Assembly (NCBI GenBank): GCA_043721315.1
Contig: JAYSQZ010000079.1
Location: forward strand, 1-52,239
Length of the DNA: 52,239 nucleotides
Reading direction: 5' to 3'
From: Elstera sp043721315
Lineage (GTDB): Bacteria; Pseudomonadota; Alphaproteobacteria; Elsterales; Elsteraceae
The position numbers were made by a program, and so were the translations under genes. The notes beneath the pieces were generated by a model. That model did no database searches and had not been told where the DNA came from. It saw only the letters and a list, made by a program, of their open reading frames with translations. Positions 1 to 8,478 of this stretch are shown one piece after another. Position 1 is the stretch's first letter. The number at the start of each line of letters is the position of its first letter.

Positions 1-235
1 CAAAAGCTCAAGCTGAATACTTGGGAGCAGCCTGCTCCGCCGCCTTGCCTTATCCATCTGACAGAAATAGCCTTTCTCAGCTATCTATGTCAGCCCCAAA
101 AATTTTGATTGACCATTGCGCTGAGCGCTTTTCCCCCTCTCGCTTTTTCCGCGATTCCCTTTAGCGCGGGAATGGTCTAGGGTCGCGGCGATCTCAGTGT
201 ATTACCGTCAGACTTAAAATAAGAGTAGTGGACCT

Positions 236-985
236 ATGGCTGGCCATTCCCAGTTTAAGAACATCATGCACCGCAAGGGCGCGCAAGACGCCAAGCGCGG
301 GAAGGTTTTTACCAAGCTGATTCGGGAACTCACCGTTTCGGCCAAAACCGGCGCGCCCGATCCGTTGCTGAACCCGCGCCTGCGGGCGGCGATCACGGCG
401 GCGAAAATCGCCAATATGCCGAAAGATACCATAGACCGGGCGGTCAAACGCGGCCAAGGCGGCGGTGACGATACCAATTTCGATGAAGTGCGCTACGAGG
501 GTTACGGCCCTGGCGGTATCGCCGTGATCGTGGAAGCGATGACCGATAACCGCAACCGCACCGCCTCGGAAGTACGCTCGGCCTTCACCAAATCAGGTGG
601 GGCATTGGGGGAAACCGGTTCGGTCAGCTTTATGTTCGACCGGGTGGGGCAAATTCACTACCCGGCTTCGGTTGGCACGCCCGATGCGGTGTTCGAGGCG
701 GCACTGAATGCCGGGGCGGAGAATGTCGAAAGCTCGGTAGATGGGCACGACATCACCTGCGCGACCGACGATCTTGCAACCGTGCGCGACGGGCTGGAAG
801 CGGCCTTCGGAGTGCCTCAGTCAGCCAAGCTGATCTGGGCACCGCAAACGCTAAACCCGATATCGGACGAGGTGGCCGAAAAGCTGTTCCGGCTAATCGA
901 CACGCTCGACGATAGCGACGACGTGCAAAATGTTTACGCCAATTACGATATTTCCGAGGAGCAGCTCGCCAAGCTGGCGGGCTAA
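236..985 (+). CDS. yebC: YebC/PmpR family protein
   Basis: This 249-residue protein matches the YebC/PmpR family in length and in its N-terminal signature MAGHSQFKNIMHRKG, followed by the basic segment containing GKVFTKLIREL. The family was long annotated as a DNA-binding regulator and more recently as a ribosome-associated factor that relieves stalling; the sequence does not decide between these roles, and a cytoplasmic location is expected. The ATG at 236 gives the canonical N-terminus. It precedes ruvC by four bases, the usual proteobacterial order, so it is probably the first gene of the yebC-ruvCAB unit. The 235 bases upstream hold no gene; a 6-bp inverted repeat (154-159 with 168-173) lies in the probable leader. 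I saw no convincing promoter there. Confidence 0.95.
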   Translation: MAGHSQFKNIMHRKGAQDAKRGKVFTKLIRELTVSAKTGAPDPLLNPRLRAAITAAKIANMPKDTIDRAVKRGQGGGDDTNFDEVRYEGYGPGGIAVIVEAMTDNRNRTASEVRSAFTKSGGALGETGSVSFMFDRVGQIHYPASVGTPDAVFEAALNAGAENVESSVDGHDITCATDDLATVRDGLEAAFGVPQSAKLIWAPQTLNPISDEVAEKLFRLIDTLDDSDDVQNVYANYDISEEQLAKLAG

Positions 986-989
986 ACCG

Positions 990-1535
990 ATGCGGGTATT
1001 GGGCCTCGATCCGGGATTACAGCGCACAGGCTGGGGTGTGATCGAAGCCCAAGGTTCCCGGTTAAAGGGGATTGCGTGCGGAACGGTCACGTCCGATCCG
1101 AAAGCCGCCTTGTCCGACCGTTTGGCCCAGCTTTATGAGGGGCTGCAAAAAGTGCTGGACACGTACCAACCCGATTGCGCGGCGGTAGAAGAAACATTCG
1201 TGAACACCAACGCCGCCTCCACGCTGAAACTTGGGCAAGCGCGCGCGGTCTCCCTGCTGGTTCCGGCGCGGGCGGGGCTGACGGTGGCGGAATATGCGGC
1301 CAAATCGGTAAAGAAATCGGTTGTCGGCGCGGGGGCTGCCGATAAGGACCAAGTGATGTTCGTTGTCGGCAAGCTGCTGCCGGGTCTTGTGCTGCCAGGT
1401 GCCGATGCGGCGGACGCGCTGGCGGTGGCGATCTGCCATGCCCATCACGCCCAGACCACAAGCCGTGTCAATGACGCGCAAACAAAGCGGGGCCTAGGTG
1501 GCATTGATTTAGCTCTGCTGGCGAGAAGCCGATGA
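990..1535 (+). CDS. ruvC: Holliday junction endonuclease RuvC
   Basis: RuvC resolves four-way DNA junctions during recombinational repair, acting with RuvA and RuvB. The 181-residue protein begins MRVLGLDPG. It shows the four acidic active-site residues of the family: D7, E67 (in the AAVEE segment), D139 and D142 (in ADAADALA), spaced as in E. coli RuvC. An upstream in-frame start at 930 would add 20 residues that overlap yebC and have no family counterpart, so the ATG at 990 is chosen. The stop overlaps the ruvA start (ATGA), implying translational coupling. Confidence 0.96.
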   Translation: MRVLGLDPGLQRTGWGVIEAQGSRLKGIACGTVTSDPKAALSDRLAQLYEGLQKVLDTYQPDCAAVEETFVNTNAASTLKLGQARAVSLLVPARAGLTVAEYAAKSVKKSVVGAGAADKDQVMFVVGKLLPGLVLPGADAADALAVAICHAHHAQTTSRVNDAQTKRGLGGIDLALLARSR

Positions 1536-2158
1536 TTGCGTGGTTGACGGGCATTGTTCGGGATTTAGGCGCGGGCTATGCCGTTATTGATGTAAACGGC
1601 GTCGGTTATCTTGTCGCGGCGTCCGGGCGCACGCTGGGCGCGCTGCACATGAACCAACCCGCGACGCTGCACATTGAAACCGTCGTGCGGGAAGATGCGC
1701 TGCTGCTTTACGGGTTCCGCGACACTGCTGAGCGCGACTGGTTCCGGCTGCTGCAAACCGTGCAGGGCGTTGGTGGGCGGGTCGCGCTGGCGCTGCTAAC
1801 CGTGCTAACGCCGGATCAACTGGTTCAGGCGATTGCGTCGGGCGACAAAAACGCCCTGGCGCGTGCCGATGGGGTGGGGCCGAAGCTGGCGGTACGGCTC
1901 TTGACCGAGCTGAAAGATAAGGTCGCGGGCCTCGCCTTAGGCGCGATGGCACGAACGGCCCCAAGCGTTTCGCCTGCGGTTGAAACCAATGGTTCTGTGG
2001 AAGCCGAAGCCGTTTCGGCGCTGGTTAATCTCGGTTATGGCCGATCAGATGCTTTTACGGCGGTTATCAAGCTCGCGCAGCAGCAGCGTGATACGGGGGC
2101 TGAACCCACTCTGGCAGACCTGATCCGTGCCGGTCTGAAAGCCCTTAGCCCAGCATGA
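1532..2158 (+). CDS. ruvA: Holliday junction DNA helicase subunit RuvA
   Basis: RuvA binds Holliday junctions and loads the RuvB motor for branch migration. The 208-residue protein has the expected layout. There is an N-terminal OB-fold (MIAWLTGIVRD to about residue 64), then a helix-hairpin-helix region (LLQTVQGVGGRVALALL and ADGVGPKLAVRLLTELK). A variable linker follows, and then a C-terminal three-helix domain with ALVNLGYGRSDA that contacts RuvB. It overlaps ruvC by four bases at its start and ruvB by four bases at its end, so the three genes form one coupled unit. Confidence 0.96.
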   Translation: MIAWLTGIVRDLGAGYAVIDVNGVGYLVAASGRTLGALHMNQPATLHIETVVREDALLLYGFRDTAERDWFRLLQTVQGVGGRVALALLTVLTPDQLVQAIASGDKNALARADGVGPKLAVRLLTELKDKVAGLALGAMARTAPSVSPAVETNGSVEAEAVSALVNLGYGRSDAFTAVIKLAQQQRDTGAEPTLADLIRAGLKALSPA

Positions 2159-3204
2159 GCGAGCCGCCCGAAACCCGCCGCCCGTTGCTCGATCCGTCCG
2201 TTGCCGAAGGCGGCGAGGCGGCGTTGCGCCCGGCGCGCTTGCAAGATTTCGTCGGGCAGCGGCCCGTGTGCGAGAATTTGCAGGTCTTCGTGGAAGCGGC
2301 GCGGGGGCGGGGCGAGGCGCTGGATCATGTGCTGTTCTTCGGCCCGCCGGGCTTGGGCAAGACCACGCTGGCGCAGATCGTTGCGCGGGAACTGAGCGTC
2401 GGGTTCAGGGCCACCTCCGGCCCGGTTATCGCCAAAGCTGGGGATTTAGCGGCGCTGCTGACTAATTTGCAGCCGAACGACGTGCTGTTCATTGATGAAA
2501 TCCACCGCCTTAGCCCGGCAGTGGAAGAAATTCTGTATCCGGCGATGGAAGATTTTCAGCTCGATCTGATTATCGGCGAAGGCCCCGCCGCGCGCTCCAT
2601 CCGCATTGATCTGCCGCGCTTTACGTTGGTGGGGGCGACGACGCGCTCGGGCCTGCTGACGACGCCGTTGCGGGAGCGCTTCGGTATTCCCCTACGCTTG
2701 CAGTTTTATAGCCCGGAGGAGCTAACCTCGATTGTGGTGCGCGGTGCGCGGCTGCTGGAGACGCCGCTGACCGAAGAAGGCGCGTTCGAGATCGCCAAAC
2801 GCTCGCGCGGCACCCCGCGCATTGCCGGGCGCTTGCTGCGCCGGGTGCGTGATTTTGCCTCGGTGGCGGGGGTTTCCCCCATCGACCGCATCGCTGCCGA
2901 CGCAGCGCTCACCCGGCTCGACGTTGATCCGACGGGGCTGGACGCGATGGATCGGCGCTATCTGGCGTGTATCGCCGATACTTACGAAGGCGGGCCGGTG
3001 GGGGCGGAAACGCTGGCCGCCGCTCTCTCGGAATCGCGCGACACCATCGAAGAGGTGATCGAGCCGTATCTGATGCAGTTGGGGCTAATCCAGCGCACCC
3101 CGCGCGGGCGCATGTTAGCCCCGAACGGCTGGAAACTGTTGGGGCGCAGTCCGCCGCGTGATTTGGAAGCGCACCTCAGTCTGCTCGGAGACGAAGCTGA
3201 ATGA
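2155..3204 (+). CDS. ruvB: Holliday junction branch migration ATPase RuvB
   Basis: RuvB is the AAA+ ring ATPase that drives branch migration with RuvA. The 349-residue protein carries the Walker A motif GPPGLGKTT at residues 63-71 and the Walker B motif LFIDEIH at 111-117. It also has the sensor region containing GATTRSGLLTTPLRERFG and a C-terminal winged-helix domain ending in LIQRTPRGRMLAP. Length and motif spacing are normal. The start overlaps the ruvA stop, and the stop overlaps the start of ybgC (ATGA). The recombination genes are therefore directly coupled to the tol-pal genes. Confidence 0.97.
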   Translation: MSEPPETRRPLLDPSVAEGGEAALRPARLQDFVGQRPVCENLQVFVEAARGRGEALDHVLFFGPPGLGKTTLAQIVARELSVGFRATSGPVIAKAGDLAALLTNLQPNDVLFIDEIHRLSPAVEEILYPAMEDFQLDLIIGEGPAARSIRIDLPRFTLVGATTRSGLLTTPLRERFGIPLRLQFYSPEELTSIVVRGARLLETPLTEEGAFEIAKRSRGTPRIAGRLLRRVRDFASVAGVSPIDRIAADAALTRLDVDPTGLDAMDRRYLACIADTYEGGPVGAETLAAALSESRDTIEEVIEPYLMQLGLIQRTPRGRMLAPNGWKLLGRSPPRDLEAHLSLLGDEAE

Positions 3205-3686
3205 CCGATGTCACGTTCGCGCCCCTTGCCCCGGCCTCTGGCGAAATTGCCTCTGGCTGGCACCGCCTACCGTTGCGGGTGATTTATGCCGATACCGATG
3301 CGGGCGGCGTGGTCTATCACGCCAATTATCTGAATTTCGCCGAACGGGCGCGCACGGAAATGCTGCGCGCTGTGGGAATTGTGCCACAAAAACTGTATGA
3401 CGAAGAGGGCACGCTGTTTGTTGTGCGCTCGGCTGAAATCGACTATCGCGCTCCTGCTCGGTTGGACGATGCATTGGAAGTGCGAAGCCGCGTTATCAAG
3501 TTCGGTGGGGCCAGCCTTGAAATTGAACAGCAAGTGTTGCGTTGGGAGCACACAAATAGCCGTCATTTGGTCACAATTCTGGTGCGATTAGTCTGCGTGG
3601 ACCCGCAGTTCAATCCGCAGCGGGTGCCGGACAAAGTTCGGACAGCCTGCGGCCCATTCTATCTGGACCGTTCTACGGGGGAGTAA
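3201..3686 (+). CDS. ybgC: Tol-Pal-associated acyl-CoA thioesterase
   Basis: YbgC is a hotdog-fold thioesterase encoded at the head of most tol-pal operons, probably cytoplasmic and active on acyl-CoA or acyl-ACP. The 161-residue protein has the family signature around residues 28-50: the DTDAGGVVYHANY segment with the catalytic Asp, followed by FAERARTEML. It overlaps ruvB by four bases. tolQ starts nine bases after its stop, with a clear ribosome binding site (AAGGGA) between. The N-terminus is about 20 residues longer than in E. coli, which is common in alphaproteobacteria. Confidence 0.93.
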   Translation: MTDVTFAPLAPASGEIASGWHRLPLRVIYADTDAGGVVYHANYLNFAERARTEMLRAVGIVPQKLYDEEGTLFVVRSAEIDYRAPARLDDALEVRSRVIKFGGASLEIEQQVLRWEHTNSRHLVTILVRLVCVDPQFNPQRVPDKVRTACGPFYLDRSTGE

Positions 3687-3695
3687 GGGAAGAGA

Positions 3696-4412
3696 ATGCA
3701 AGGCGATGCAGTTGCGGCGATTGCGCCCGCCCATGATTTGTCGATGCTCGGTCTGTTTTTGCAGGCCGACTGGGTTGTTAAATTCGTCATGCTCTCGCTC
3801 ATTTTTGCGAGTGTGTGGAGCTGGGCGATCATCGTCGATAAACTCGTTCGCCTGCGCCGTTTGACGGTTCAAGCCGATCAGTTTGAAGAGGCTTTTTGGT
3901 CGGGCGGTAGCCTGGACGAGCTTTTCGACCGCATCGGCAATCGGCCTATCGACCCGATGTCGGCAGTGTTTGTGGCGGCGATGCGCGAGTGGCGGCGCTC
4001 GGCGCAGCGGGGGCTGGGGATGATCACGGGCAACCTTCAGCAGCGCATCGAGCGGGTGATGGGCGTTACCGTGGGCCGGGAGATGGAACGGCTGGAGAAA
4101 TGGACGCCGTTTCTGGCTTCGGTCGGCTCGGTCGGCCCGTTCGTTGGGTTGTTCGGCACCGTTTGGGGCATCATGAACTCCTTCTCAGCCATTGCCTCCT
4201 CGAAAAATACGAACTTGGCCGTGGTGGCCCCTGGGATTGCCGAAGCCTTGTTCGCTACCGCCATCGGCTTGGTTGCGGCCATTCCCGCCGTGTTGGCCTA
4301 TAACAAGATTTCTGGCGATCTGGCGCGCTACTCCAATCGGCTGGAGAATTTTTCGGCGGAATTTGCGGCTATCCTGTCGCGGCAGATGGATGCTGCTGAG
4401 GCGGGTGAATAA
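3696..4412 (+). CDS. tolQ: Tol-Pal system proton channel subunit TolQ
   Basis: TolQ is the inner-membrane MotA/ExbB-type subunit that, with TolR, uses the proton motive force to energise TolA. The 238-residue protein shows three hydrophobic segments, at about residues 25-47, 140-165 and 178-200. The last two carry the conserved GPFVGLFGTVWG and GIAEALFATAIGLVAAIPAV motifs. The large cytoplasmic loop contains the amphipathic LQQRIERVM segment. It is preceded by an AAGGGA ribosome binding site and overlaps tolR by one base (TAATG). Confidence 0.96.
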   Translation: MQGDAVAAIAPAHDLSMLGLFLQADWVVKFVMLSLIFASVWSWAIIVDKLVRLRRLTVQADQFEEAFWSGGSLDELFDRIGNRPIDPMSAVFVAAMREWRRSAQRGLGMITGNLQQRIERVMGVTVGREMERLEKWTPFLASVGSVGPFVGLFGTVWGIMNSFSAIASSKNTNLAVVAPGIAEALFATAIGLVAAIPAVLAYNKISGDLARYSNRLENFSAEFAAILSRQMDAAEAGE

Positions 4413-4885
4413 TGGGCGCATCTTTGAATGGTGGCGGGCCACGTCGGCGCGGTGGGCGCCGAACCCACACGCCGATGTCCGAAATCAACGTAACGCCATT
4501 GGTGGACGTGATGTTGGTGCTGCTGATCGTGTTCATGGTGGCAGCCCCGTTGCTAACCGTTGGCGTACCCGTCGATCTGCCCAAAACCTCGGCGGCGAGC
4601 CTCAATGAGCGCATCGAACCGCTGACCATCAGCGTTAATGCTCAAGGCCAGATCTATCTTCAAGAAATGGAAGTGCAGGAGGCAGAGTTAGCCCCGCGCC
4701 TGCAAGCGATTACCGCGAATAAACCCGATACCCCCATCTATGTGCGCGGCGATAAGGGCATTGCCTATGGCCGCGTGATGGAAGTGATGGGTCTCGTCGC
4801 CTCCGCAGGCTTTGCCAAAGTCTCGCTGATTGCCGAGGCCCCCTCCGGCGCGCCGGTGAAGCCTACGCCCAAGCAGGGCGGGTAG
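4412..4885 (+). CDS. tolR: Tol-Pal system protein TolR
   Basis: TolR belongs to the ExbD/TolR family, a single-pass inner-membrane protein with a periplasmic domain that works with TolQ. The 157-residue protein has a short basic cytoplasmic tail with a run of arginines, then SEINVTPLVDVMLVLLIVF. D32 corresponds to the essential membrane aspartate (D23 in E. coli TolR). The periplasmic part ends in a glycine- and proline-rich tail. The start overlaps the tolQ stop by one base. Confidence 0.96.
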   Translation: MGASLNGGGPRRRGGRRTHTPMSEINVTPLVDVMLVLLIVFMVAAPLLTVGVPVDLPKTSAASLNERIEPLTISVNAQGQIYLQEMEVQEAELAPRLQAITANKPDTPIYVRGDKGIAYGRVMEVMGLVASAGFAKVSLIAEAPSGAPVKPTPKQGG

Positions 4886-4898
4886 GGGCGCGGCGGCG

Positions 4899-5921
4899 AT
4901 GAACCGGGCCATTATTCTTGCGTCAGCGTTGCATGGGTTGATCTTGATCCTGGTGATCTTCGGTCTGCCCCAAGTTGCGCCGCCACCGCTGGAGGTGAAG
5001 CCGATCATTGAGGTTGAGGTTATTACGATTTCTTCCACGCCCAATGCTGCGCCGAATAACCCCGCGCCCGCGCCGGTAAAAGAGCCGAAACCCGATCCCG
5101 CGCCCACGCCTACCCCGCAACCGGCCCCCAAGCCGGACCCCGCGCCAACACCGCCTCCTCCTCCGCCGCCGCCAAAACCCCCTGAGCCGAAGCCCGAACC
5201 CAAACCGGAGCCGCCGAAACCGCCGCCTCCCCCTAAACCGCCGGAACCCAAGCCCGAGCCGAAACCGGAACCCAAGCCGGAACCGAAACCGGAGCCGAAA
5301 CCGGAGCCGAAAAAGGAAGAGGTGAAGAAGGTCGAGCCGCCTAAGCCGGAGCCGAAGCCCGAACCCAAGCCCGAACCCAAGAAGGATACTTTTGCGGAGG
5401 ATATGGCGAAGCTCCTGCCACCCCCGAAAGACGCGCCGAAAGTTCCGCCAAAGCCGGACGTTAAACCCGCTGAGAAGCCAGTTGATTTCGCTGACTTGAT
5501 CTCTAAAGCCGTGCCAACGGCGCAAAAACCCACGGCTCCCGCCACTCCCGCGCGCCCAACGCAAACGGCAGCCGCTGCTGCGCCCCGTTCGGTCGGCCCG
5601 AGCGACCCGAACCGTCCACTATCGCGGGCGGAGGAGGATGGGGTGCGTCAGGCGTTAAAACCGTGTTGGAATTTCGATCCGGGGTTGCCGAATGCGAAAA
5701 CTTTAGTGATCGCAGTGAGGATTTACTTGAATCCCAACAGCACTGTGAGAGGCACGGAATTAGAGGATCCCTCAATTGTACGGCGTTCACCTCAGCATCA
5801 GACCGCAGCAAATATAGCATTGCGGGCGGCCAACAATCCGACGTGTAGCCGTTTGCCGCTTCCGCCGGGGCTGCATGAGAGTATCGTTGTGATTTTTGAT
5901 CCTAAGGACATGGCGCTATGA
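4899..5921 (+). CDS. tolA: Tol-Pal energy transducer TolA
   Basis: TolA spans the periplasm and links the TolQR motor to TolB/Pal. The 340-residue protein has an N-terminal membrane anchor at about residues 4-26 and a long proline/lysine/glutamate-rich stalk (about 58-165). A second linker follows, and a C-terminal domain (about 240-340) with the PCW motif, cysteines C256 and C316, and the terminal FDPKDM at 333-338. The two cysteines probably form the disulfide typical of TolA domain III (inference). The stalk is polyproline-like rather than the Ala/Lys/Glu helix of E. coli. The stop overlaps the start of a gene encoding a second copy of this C-terminal domain. Confidence 0.92.
   Translation: MNRAIILASALHGLILILVIFGLPQVAPPPLEVKPIIEVEVITISSTPNAAPNNPAPAPVKEPKPDPAPTPTPQPAPKPDPAPTPPPPPPPPKPPEPKPEPKPEPPKPPPPPKPPEPKPEPKPEPKPEPKPEPKPEPKKEEVKKVEPPKPEPKPEPKPEPKKDTFAEDMAKLLPPPKDAPKVPPKPDVKPAEKPVDFADLISKAVPTAQKPTAPATPARPTQTAAAAAPRSVGPSDPNRPLSRAEEDGVRQALKPCWNFDPGLPNAKTLVIAVRIYLNPNSTVRGTELEDPSIVRRSPQHQTAANIALRAANNPTCSRLPLPPGLHESIVVIFDPKDMAL
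5080..5388 (+). repeat. Pro-Lys-Glu codon repeat in tolA
   Basis: The tolA stalk is encoded by many short imperfect repeats of a six-to-eight-base unit of the type CCGAAACCGGAG, giving PKPEP-like peptides interrupted by runs of five to seven prolines. The low complexity suggests length variation by slippage (inference). It also makes long spurious reading frames on the opposite strand. Confidence 0.85.
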
Positions 5922-6373
5922 GGGGAGCAGTAATTTCTTGCGCCCTAGTGAGTGGCTTTTCGACATTGCTGCTTGGCTGCTCGGTGGATCGTGCTGAGAA
6001 ACCCTCAATTGCGTCGGAATCCATTGAATTAGTGAAGAGAACGCCGCCGCGACCTACAACCGTTTTGGCCAATCCCCTTACAGCCGAGCAGCAAGCGGCC
6101 ATTAAAGACACGCTTGCGCCGTGCTGGAGTTTTCCACCAGATTCAGGGAAAACTAAACCGATTGAAGTACGGCTCCGTCTTAAGCCTGACGGCACGGTTG
6201 TGAGCGCAGATGCTGTAAATCTTAGTGAGATCAACCAATCACCTGAACAACAGGCAGCAATAGTTGCGGCTTTGCGGACTCCCCTGAATCCCCATTGTAA
6301 CAAGTTCCCCGTGACATCAGACCGTGAGTTCAGCCTTATTGTCAGTTTCGATCCAAAGGATATGGGCCAATGA
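5918..6373 (+). CDS. Lipoprotein resembling the TolA C-terminal domain
   Basis: This 151-residue protein has a signal peptide ending in a lipobox (LLLGC, lipidated C21), so it is probably an outer- or inner-membrane lipoprotein. After a short linker, residues 54-149 parallel the C-terminal domain of the TolA encoded just upstream. LTAEQQAAIKDTLAPCWSF resembles LSRAEEDGVRQALKPCWNF. Both have a second cysteine about 60 residues later (C69/C127 here, C256/C316 in TolA), and both end in FDPKDM. It has no membrane anchor or stalk like that of TolA. It overlaps tolA at its start and tolB at its end (ATGA both times), so it is embedded in the operon. Base composition looks lower in GC than its neighbours. 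Function is unknown; a TolA-domain paralogue that competes for or modulates TolB/Pal contacts is inference. Confidence 0.8.
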   Translation: MRGAVISCALVSGFSTLLLGCSVDRAEKPSIASESIELVKRTPPRPTTVLANPLTAEQQAAIKDTLAPCWSFPPDSGKTKPIEVRLRLKPDGTVVSADAVNLSEINQSPEQQAAIVAALRTPLNPHCNKFPVTSDREFSLIVSFDPKDMGQ

Positions 6374-7758
6374 GACAGAAAGCCTCTGCTTCCCCGCGCG
6401 CGTCGCTTCCCCGAGCAATACTTCGCTCCTCGCTTTTTTTGATTGCGGCTCTGCTCATGGCAGCTCCGGTCGCTTTCGCGCAAGCCACAAGAAGCGAGCC
6501 AAGGATTGTGACGGGCGATGGCAACCCGCAACCCATGCCCATCGCTATCAGCAATCTCGCGGGTGATGCGCGGTTGGGGGCGGATATTGCGCGGATCGTT
6601 TCCGACGATTTGGAGCGTTCGGGGCTGTTCAAGCCGATCGACCCGAAAGCCTTCGTGCAGACGCCCGATCAAATCGGCACGGCCCCGCGCTTTACCGATT
6701 GGCGCTTGCTTAACGCGCAGGCGCTGGTTTCCGGGGCAGTATCGCTGCAAGGCAATCAGATGCGCGTTGAGTTTCGCCTGTGGGACGTGTTCGGCGAAGC
6801 GCAGATGGAAGGGCAAGTGTTCAGCGCCGGAACCGATGGTGTGCGCCGTGTCGCGCATAAGATTGCCGACGCGATCTATAAGCGCATCACCTCCGAGGAT
6901 GGATATTTCGACACGCAGATCGTTTTCGTTGCCGAAAGCGGCCCGGCGAATGAGCCGTTCAAGCAGTTGGCGATCATGGATCAAGACGGGTTCGGCTACC
7001 GCACGCTGACCGATCGGCGGGTACGCGCGATTACGCCGCGTTTTTCGCCCACGGAGCGCGAGTTGACCTATATGGCCTACGTGCCAGATCCTAAAACCGG
7101 TCTCGATATTCCGCGTGTGTATTTATACAATCTGGATACGGGCGCGCAGGAAATCCTGGGGAGCTTCTCCGGCATGACGTTCGCGCCGCGCTTCACGCCC
7201 GATGGGCAGAAGGTGTTGATGAGCTTTGCCGAAAACGGCAACTCCGAAATCTATATGATGGACCTTCGCACCCGCAGAGCAACCCGCCTAACCGATAGCC
7301 CGGCCATTGATACATCGCCCTCGGCATCGCCCGATGGCACTAAGATTGTGTTCAACTCCGACCGGGGCGGCGTTACCGCTTTGTACGTGATGAACGCCGA
7401 TGGCTCGGGTGTGCAAAAAATATCACCGGGCCGTGGCCGTTACAACACACCTGTCTGGTCCCCCAGGGGCGACTATATCGCCTTCACCAAATCCGAAGGG
7501 GGGCAGTTCCTCATTGGGATCATGCGCCCCGATGGTACGGGCGAGCGGATTTTGGCACAATCCTATTTAGATGAAGGCCCTACCTGGGCACCTAATGGGC
7601 GGGTTCTGATGTTCTTTCGGCAAACGCCGACCGATGCCCAGGGCCGGGGGGGGGCATCGCGTTTGATGTCCGTCGATATAACAGGGCGTAACTTGCGGGA
7701 GGTTACGACGCCAACACATGCCTCCGATCCAGCTTGGGGACCGATAGACCGCCGTTAG
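6370..7758 (+). CDS. tolB: Tol-Pal system beta-propeller protein TolB
   Basis: TolB is the periplasmic protein that binds Pal and receives force from TolA. The 462-residue protein has a long basic signal peptide with predicted cleavage after AFA near residue 38. An N-terminal alpha/beta domain (to about 190) is followed by a six-bladed propeller built of repeats with the pattern FSPxxxELTYMAY, FTPDGQKVLMSF, SPDGTKIVFNSDRGG, SPRGDYIAFT and APNGRVLMFFR. It overlaps the preceding lipoprotein gene by four bases. Confidence 0.96.
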   Translation: MRQKASASPRASLPRAILRSSLFLIAALLMAAPVAFAQATRSEPRIVTGDGNPQPMPIAISNLAGDARLGADIARIVSDDLERSGLFKPIDPKAFVQTPDQIGTAPRFTDWRLLNAQALVSGAVSLQGNQMRVEFRLWDVFGEAQMEGQVFSAGTDGVRRVAHKIADAIYKRITSEDGYFDTQIVFVAESGPANEPFKQLAIMDQDGFGYRTLTDRRVRAITPRFSPTERELTYMAYVPDPKTGLDIPRVYLYNLDTGAQEILGSFSGMTFAPRFTPDGQKVLMSFAENGNSEIYMMDLRTRRATRLTDSPAIDTSPSASPDGTKIVFNSDRGGVTALYVMNADGSGVQKISPGRGRYNTPVWSPRGDYIAFTKSEGGQFLIGIMRPDGTGERILAQSYLDEGPTWAPNGRVLMFFRQTPTDAQGRGGASRLMSVDITGRNLREVTTPTHASDPAWGPIDRR

Positions 7759-7914
7759 ACCCCTTGATTCCCTAGGGTTAGCTGCCTATATTCCGCCTCG
7801 TTTCTCCTCGTTGTGCAGGGCAGCATTTTTGTGCGTCCTTGGTCATCTTGGAGAAGGCGAGGGGCTTCCCTTCGCATAACTCAACTACAGCCTTCAGAGC
7901 TGAGGGGTCACCAA

Positions 7915-8415
7915 ATGCGTATCGCTCTCCTTCCCATCGCCGCTGCCGCCCTATTGCTTGCCGCGTGCGAATCCGACAAGCCGACCAACGCTTCCGCCGT
8001 TGCCCCGACGACTGCAACCGCCTCGACGGCTCCGGCTTCGACCGGTATCCGCGCGGGTTCGGTCGAAGATTTCCGCGTTAACGTCGGTGATCGCGTGTTC
8101 TTCGGTTACGACAAGTTCGACCTGTCGGCTGATGCGCGTCGTACGCTGGAGCGTCAGGCTGCTTGGCTGAAGCAGTACGCTTCCGTCCGTCTGGCCGTCG
8201 AAGGCCATGCCGACGAACGCGGCACCCGCGAATACAACTTGGCGCTTGGCGAACGTCGCGCCAATGCCGCTAAGGATTACCTGGTCGCCCTCGGCGTTCC
8301 GGCCTCGCGTCTCACGACCGTTTCTTATGGTAAGGAACGTCCGTCGGTGCTCGGCTCGAATGTAGCCGCTTGGGACCAGAACCGTCGCGGCGTTTCGGTT
8401 CCTGCCGTTCAGTAA
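7915..8415 (+). CDS. pal: Peptidoglycan-associated lipoprotein Pal (copy 1)
   Basis: Pal anchors the outer membrane to peptidoglycan and binds TolB. The 166-residue lipoprotein has a signal peptide ending LLAAC (lipidated C18), an Ala/Thr/Ser-rich linker, and an OmpA-like domain with VFFGYDKFDLSADAR and the peptidoglycan-binding signature GHADERGTREYNLAL. The ATG at 7915 is chosen because GAGGGG (7902-7907) lies at the right distance and a signal peptide follows at once; upstream in-frame starts would add an unrelated 34 residues. A strong terminator follows. A second, similar gene lies 264 bases downstream. Confidence 0.95.
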   Translation: MRIALLPIAAAALLLAACESDKPTNASAVAPTTATASTAPASTGIRAGSVEDFRVNVGDRVFFGYDKFDLSADARRTLERQAAWLKQYASVRLAVEGHADERGTREYNLALGERRANAAKDYLVALGVPASRLTTVSYGKERPSVLGSNVAAWDQNRRGVSVPAVQ

Positions 8416-8441
8416 TCCAACGCCCCTTGGGGCTGGATGGC

Positions 8442-8478
8442 AACGCCGCACTGGCAACAGTGCGGCGTTTTGCTTTTT
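8442..8478 (+). terminator. Rho-independent terminator after pal
   Basis: A perfect 12-bp stem (8442-8453 with 8458-8469) closes a GCAA tetraloop and is followed by a T-rich tract. It would end the tol operon transcript after the first pal, making the second pal a separate or read-through unit. Confidence 0.92.

Noticed and set aside
4688..5545. Long open frame on the minus strand rich in Gly, Ser and Phe, opposite tolA
   Set aside because: It is the mirror of the proline/lysine/glutamate repeats of tolA; low complexity and lack of a ribosome binding site rule it out.
5902..6984. 360-codon minus-strand frame opposite the TolA-C-like lipoprotein and tolB
   Set aside because: It opposes two well-supported genes, has no family features, and its composition is that of a shadow frame.
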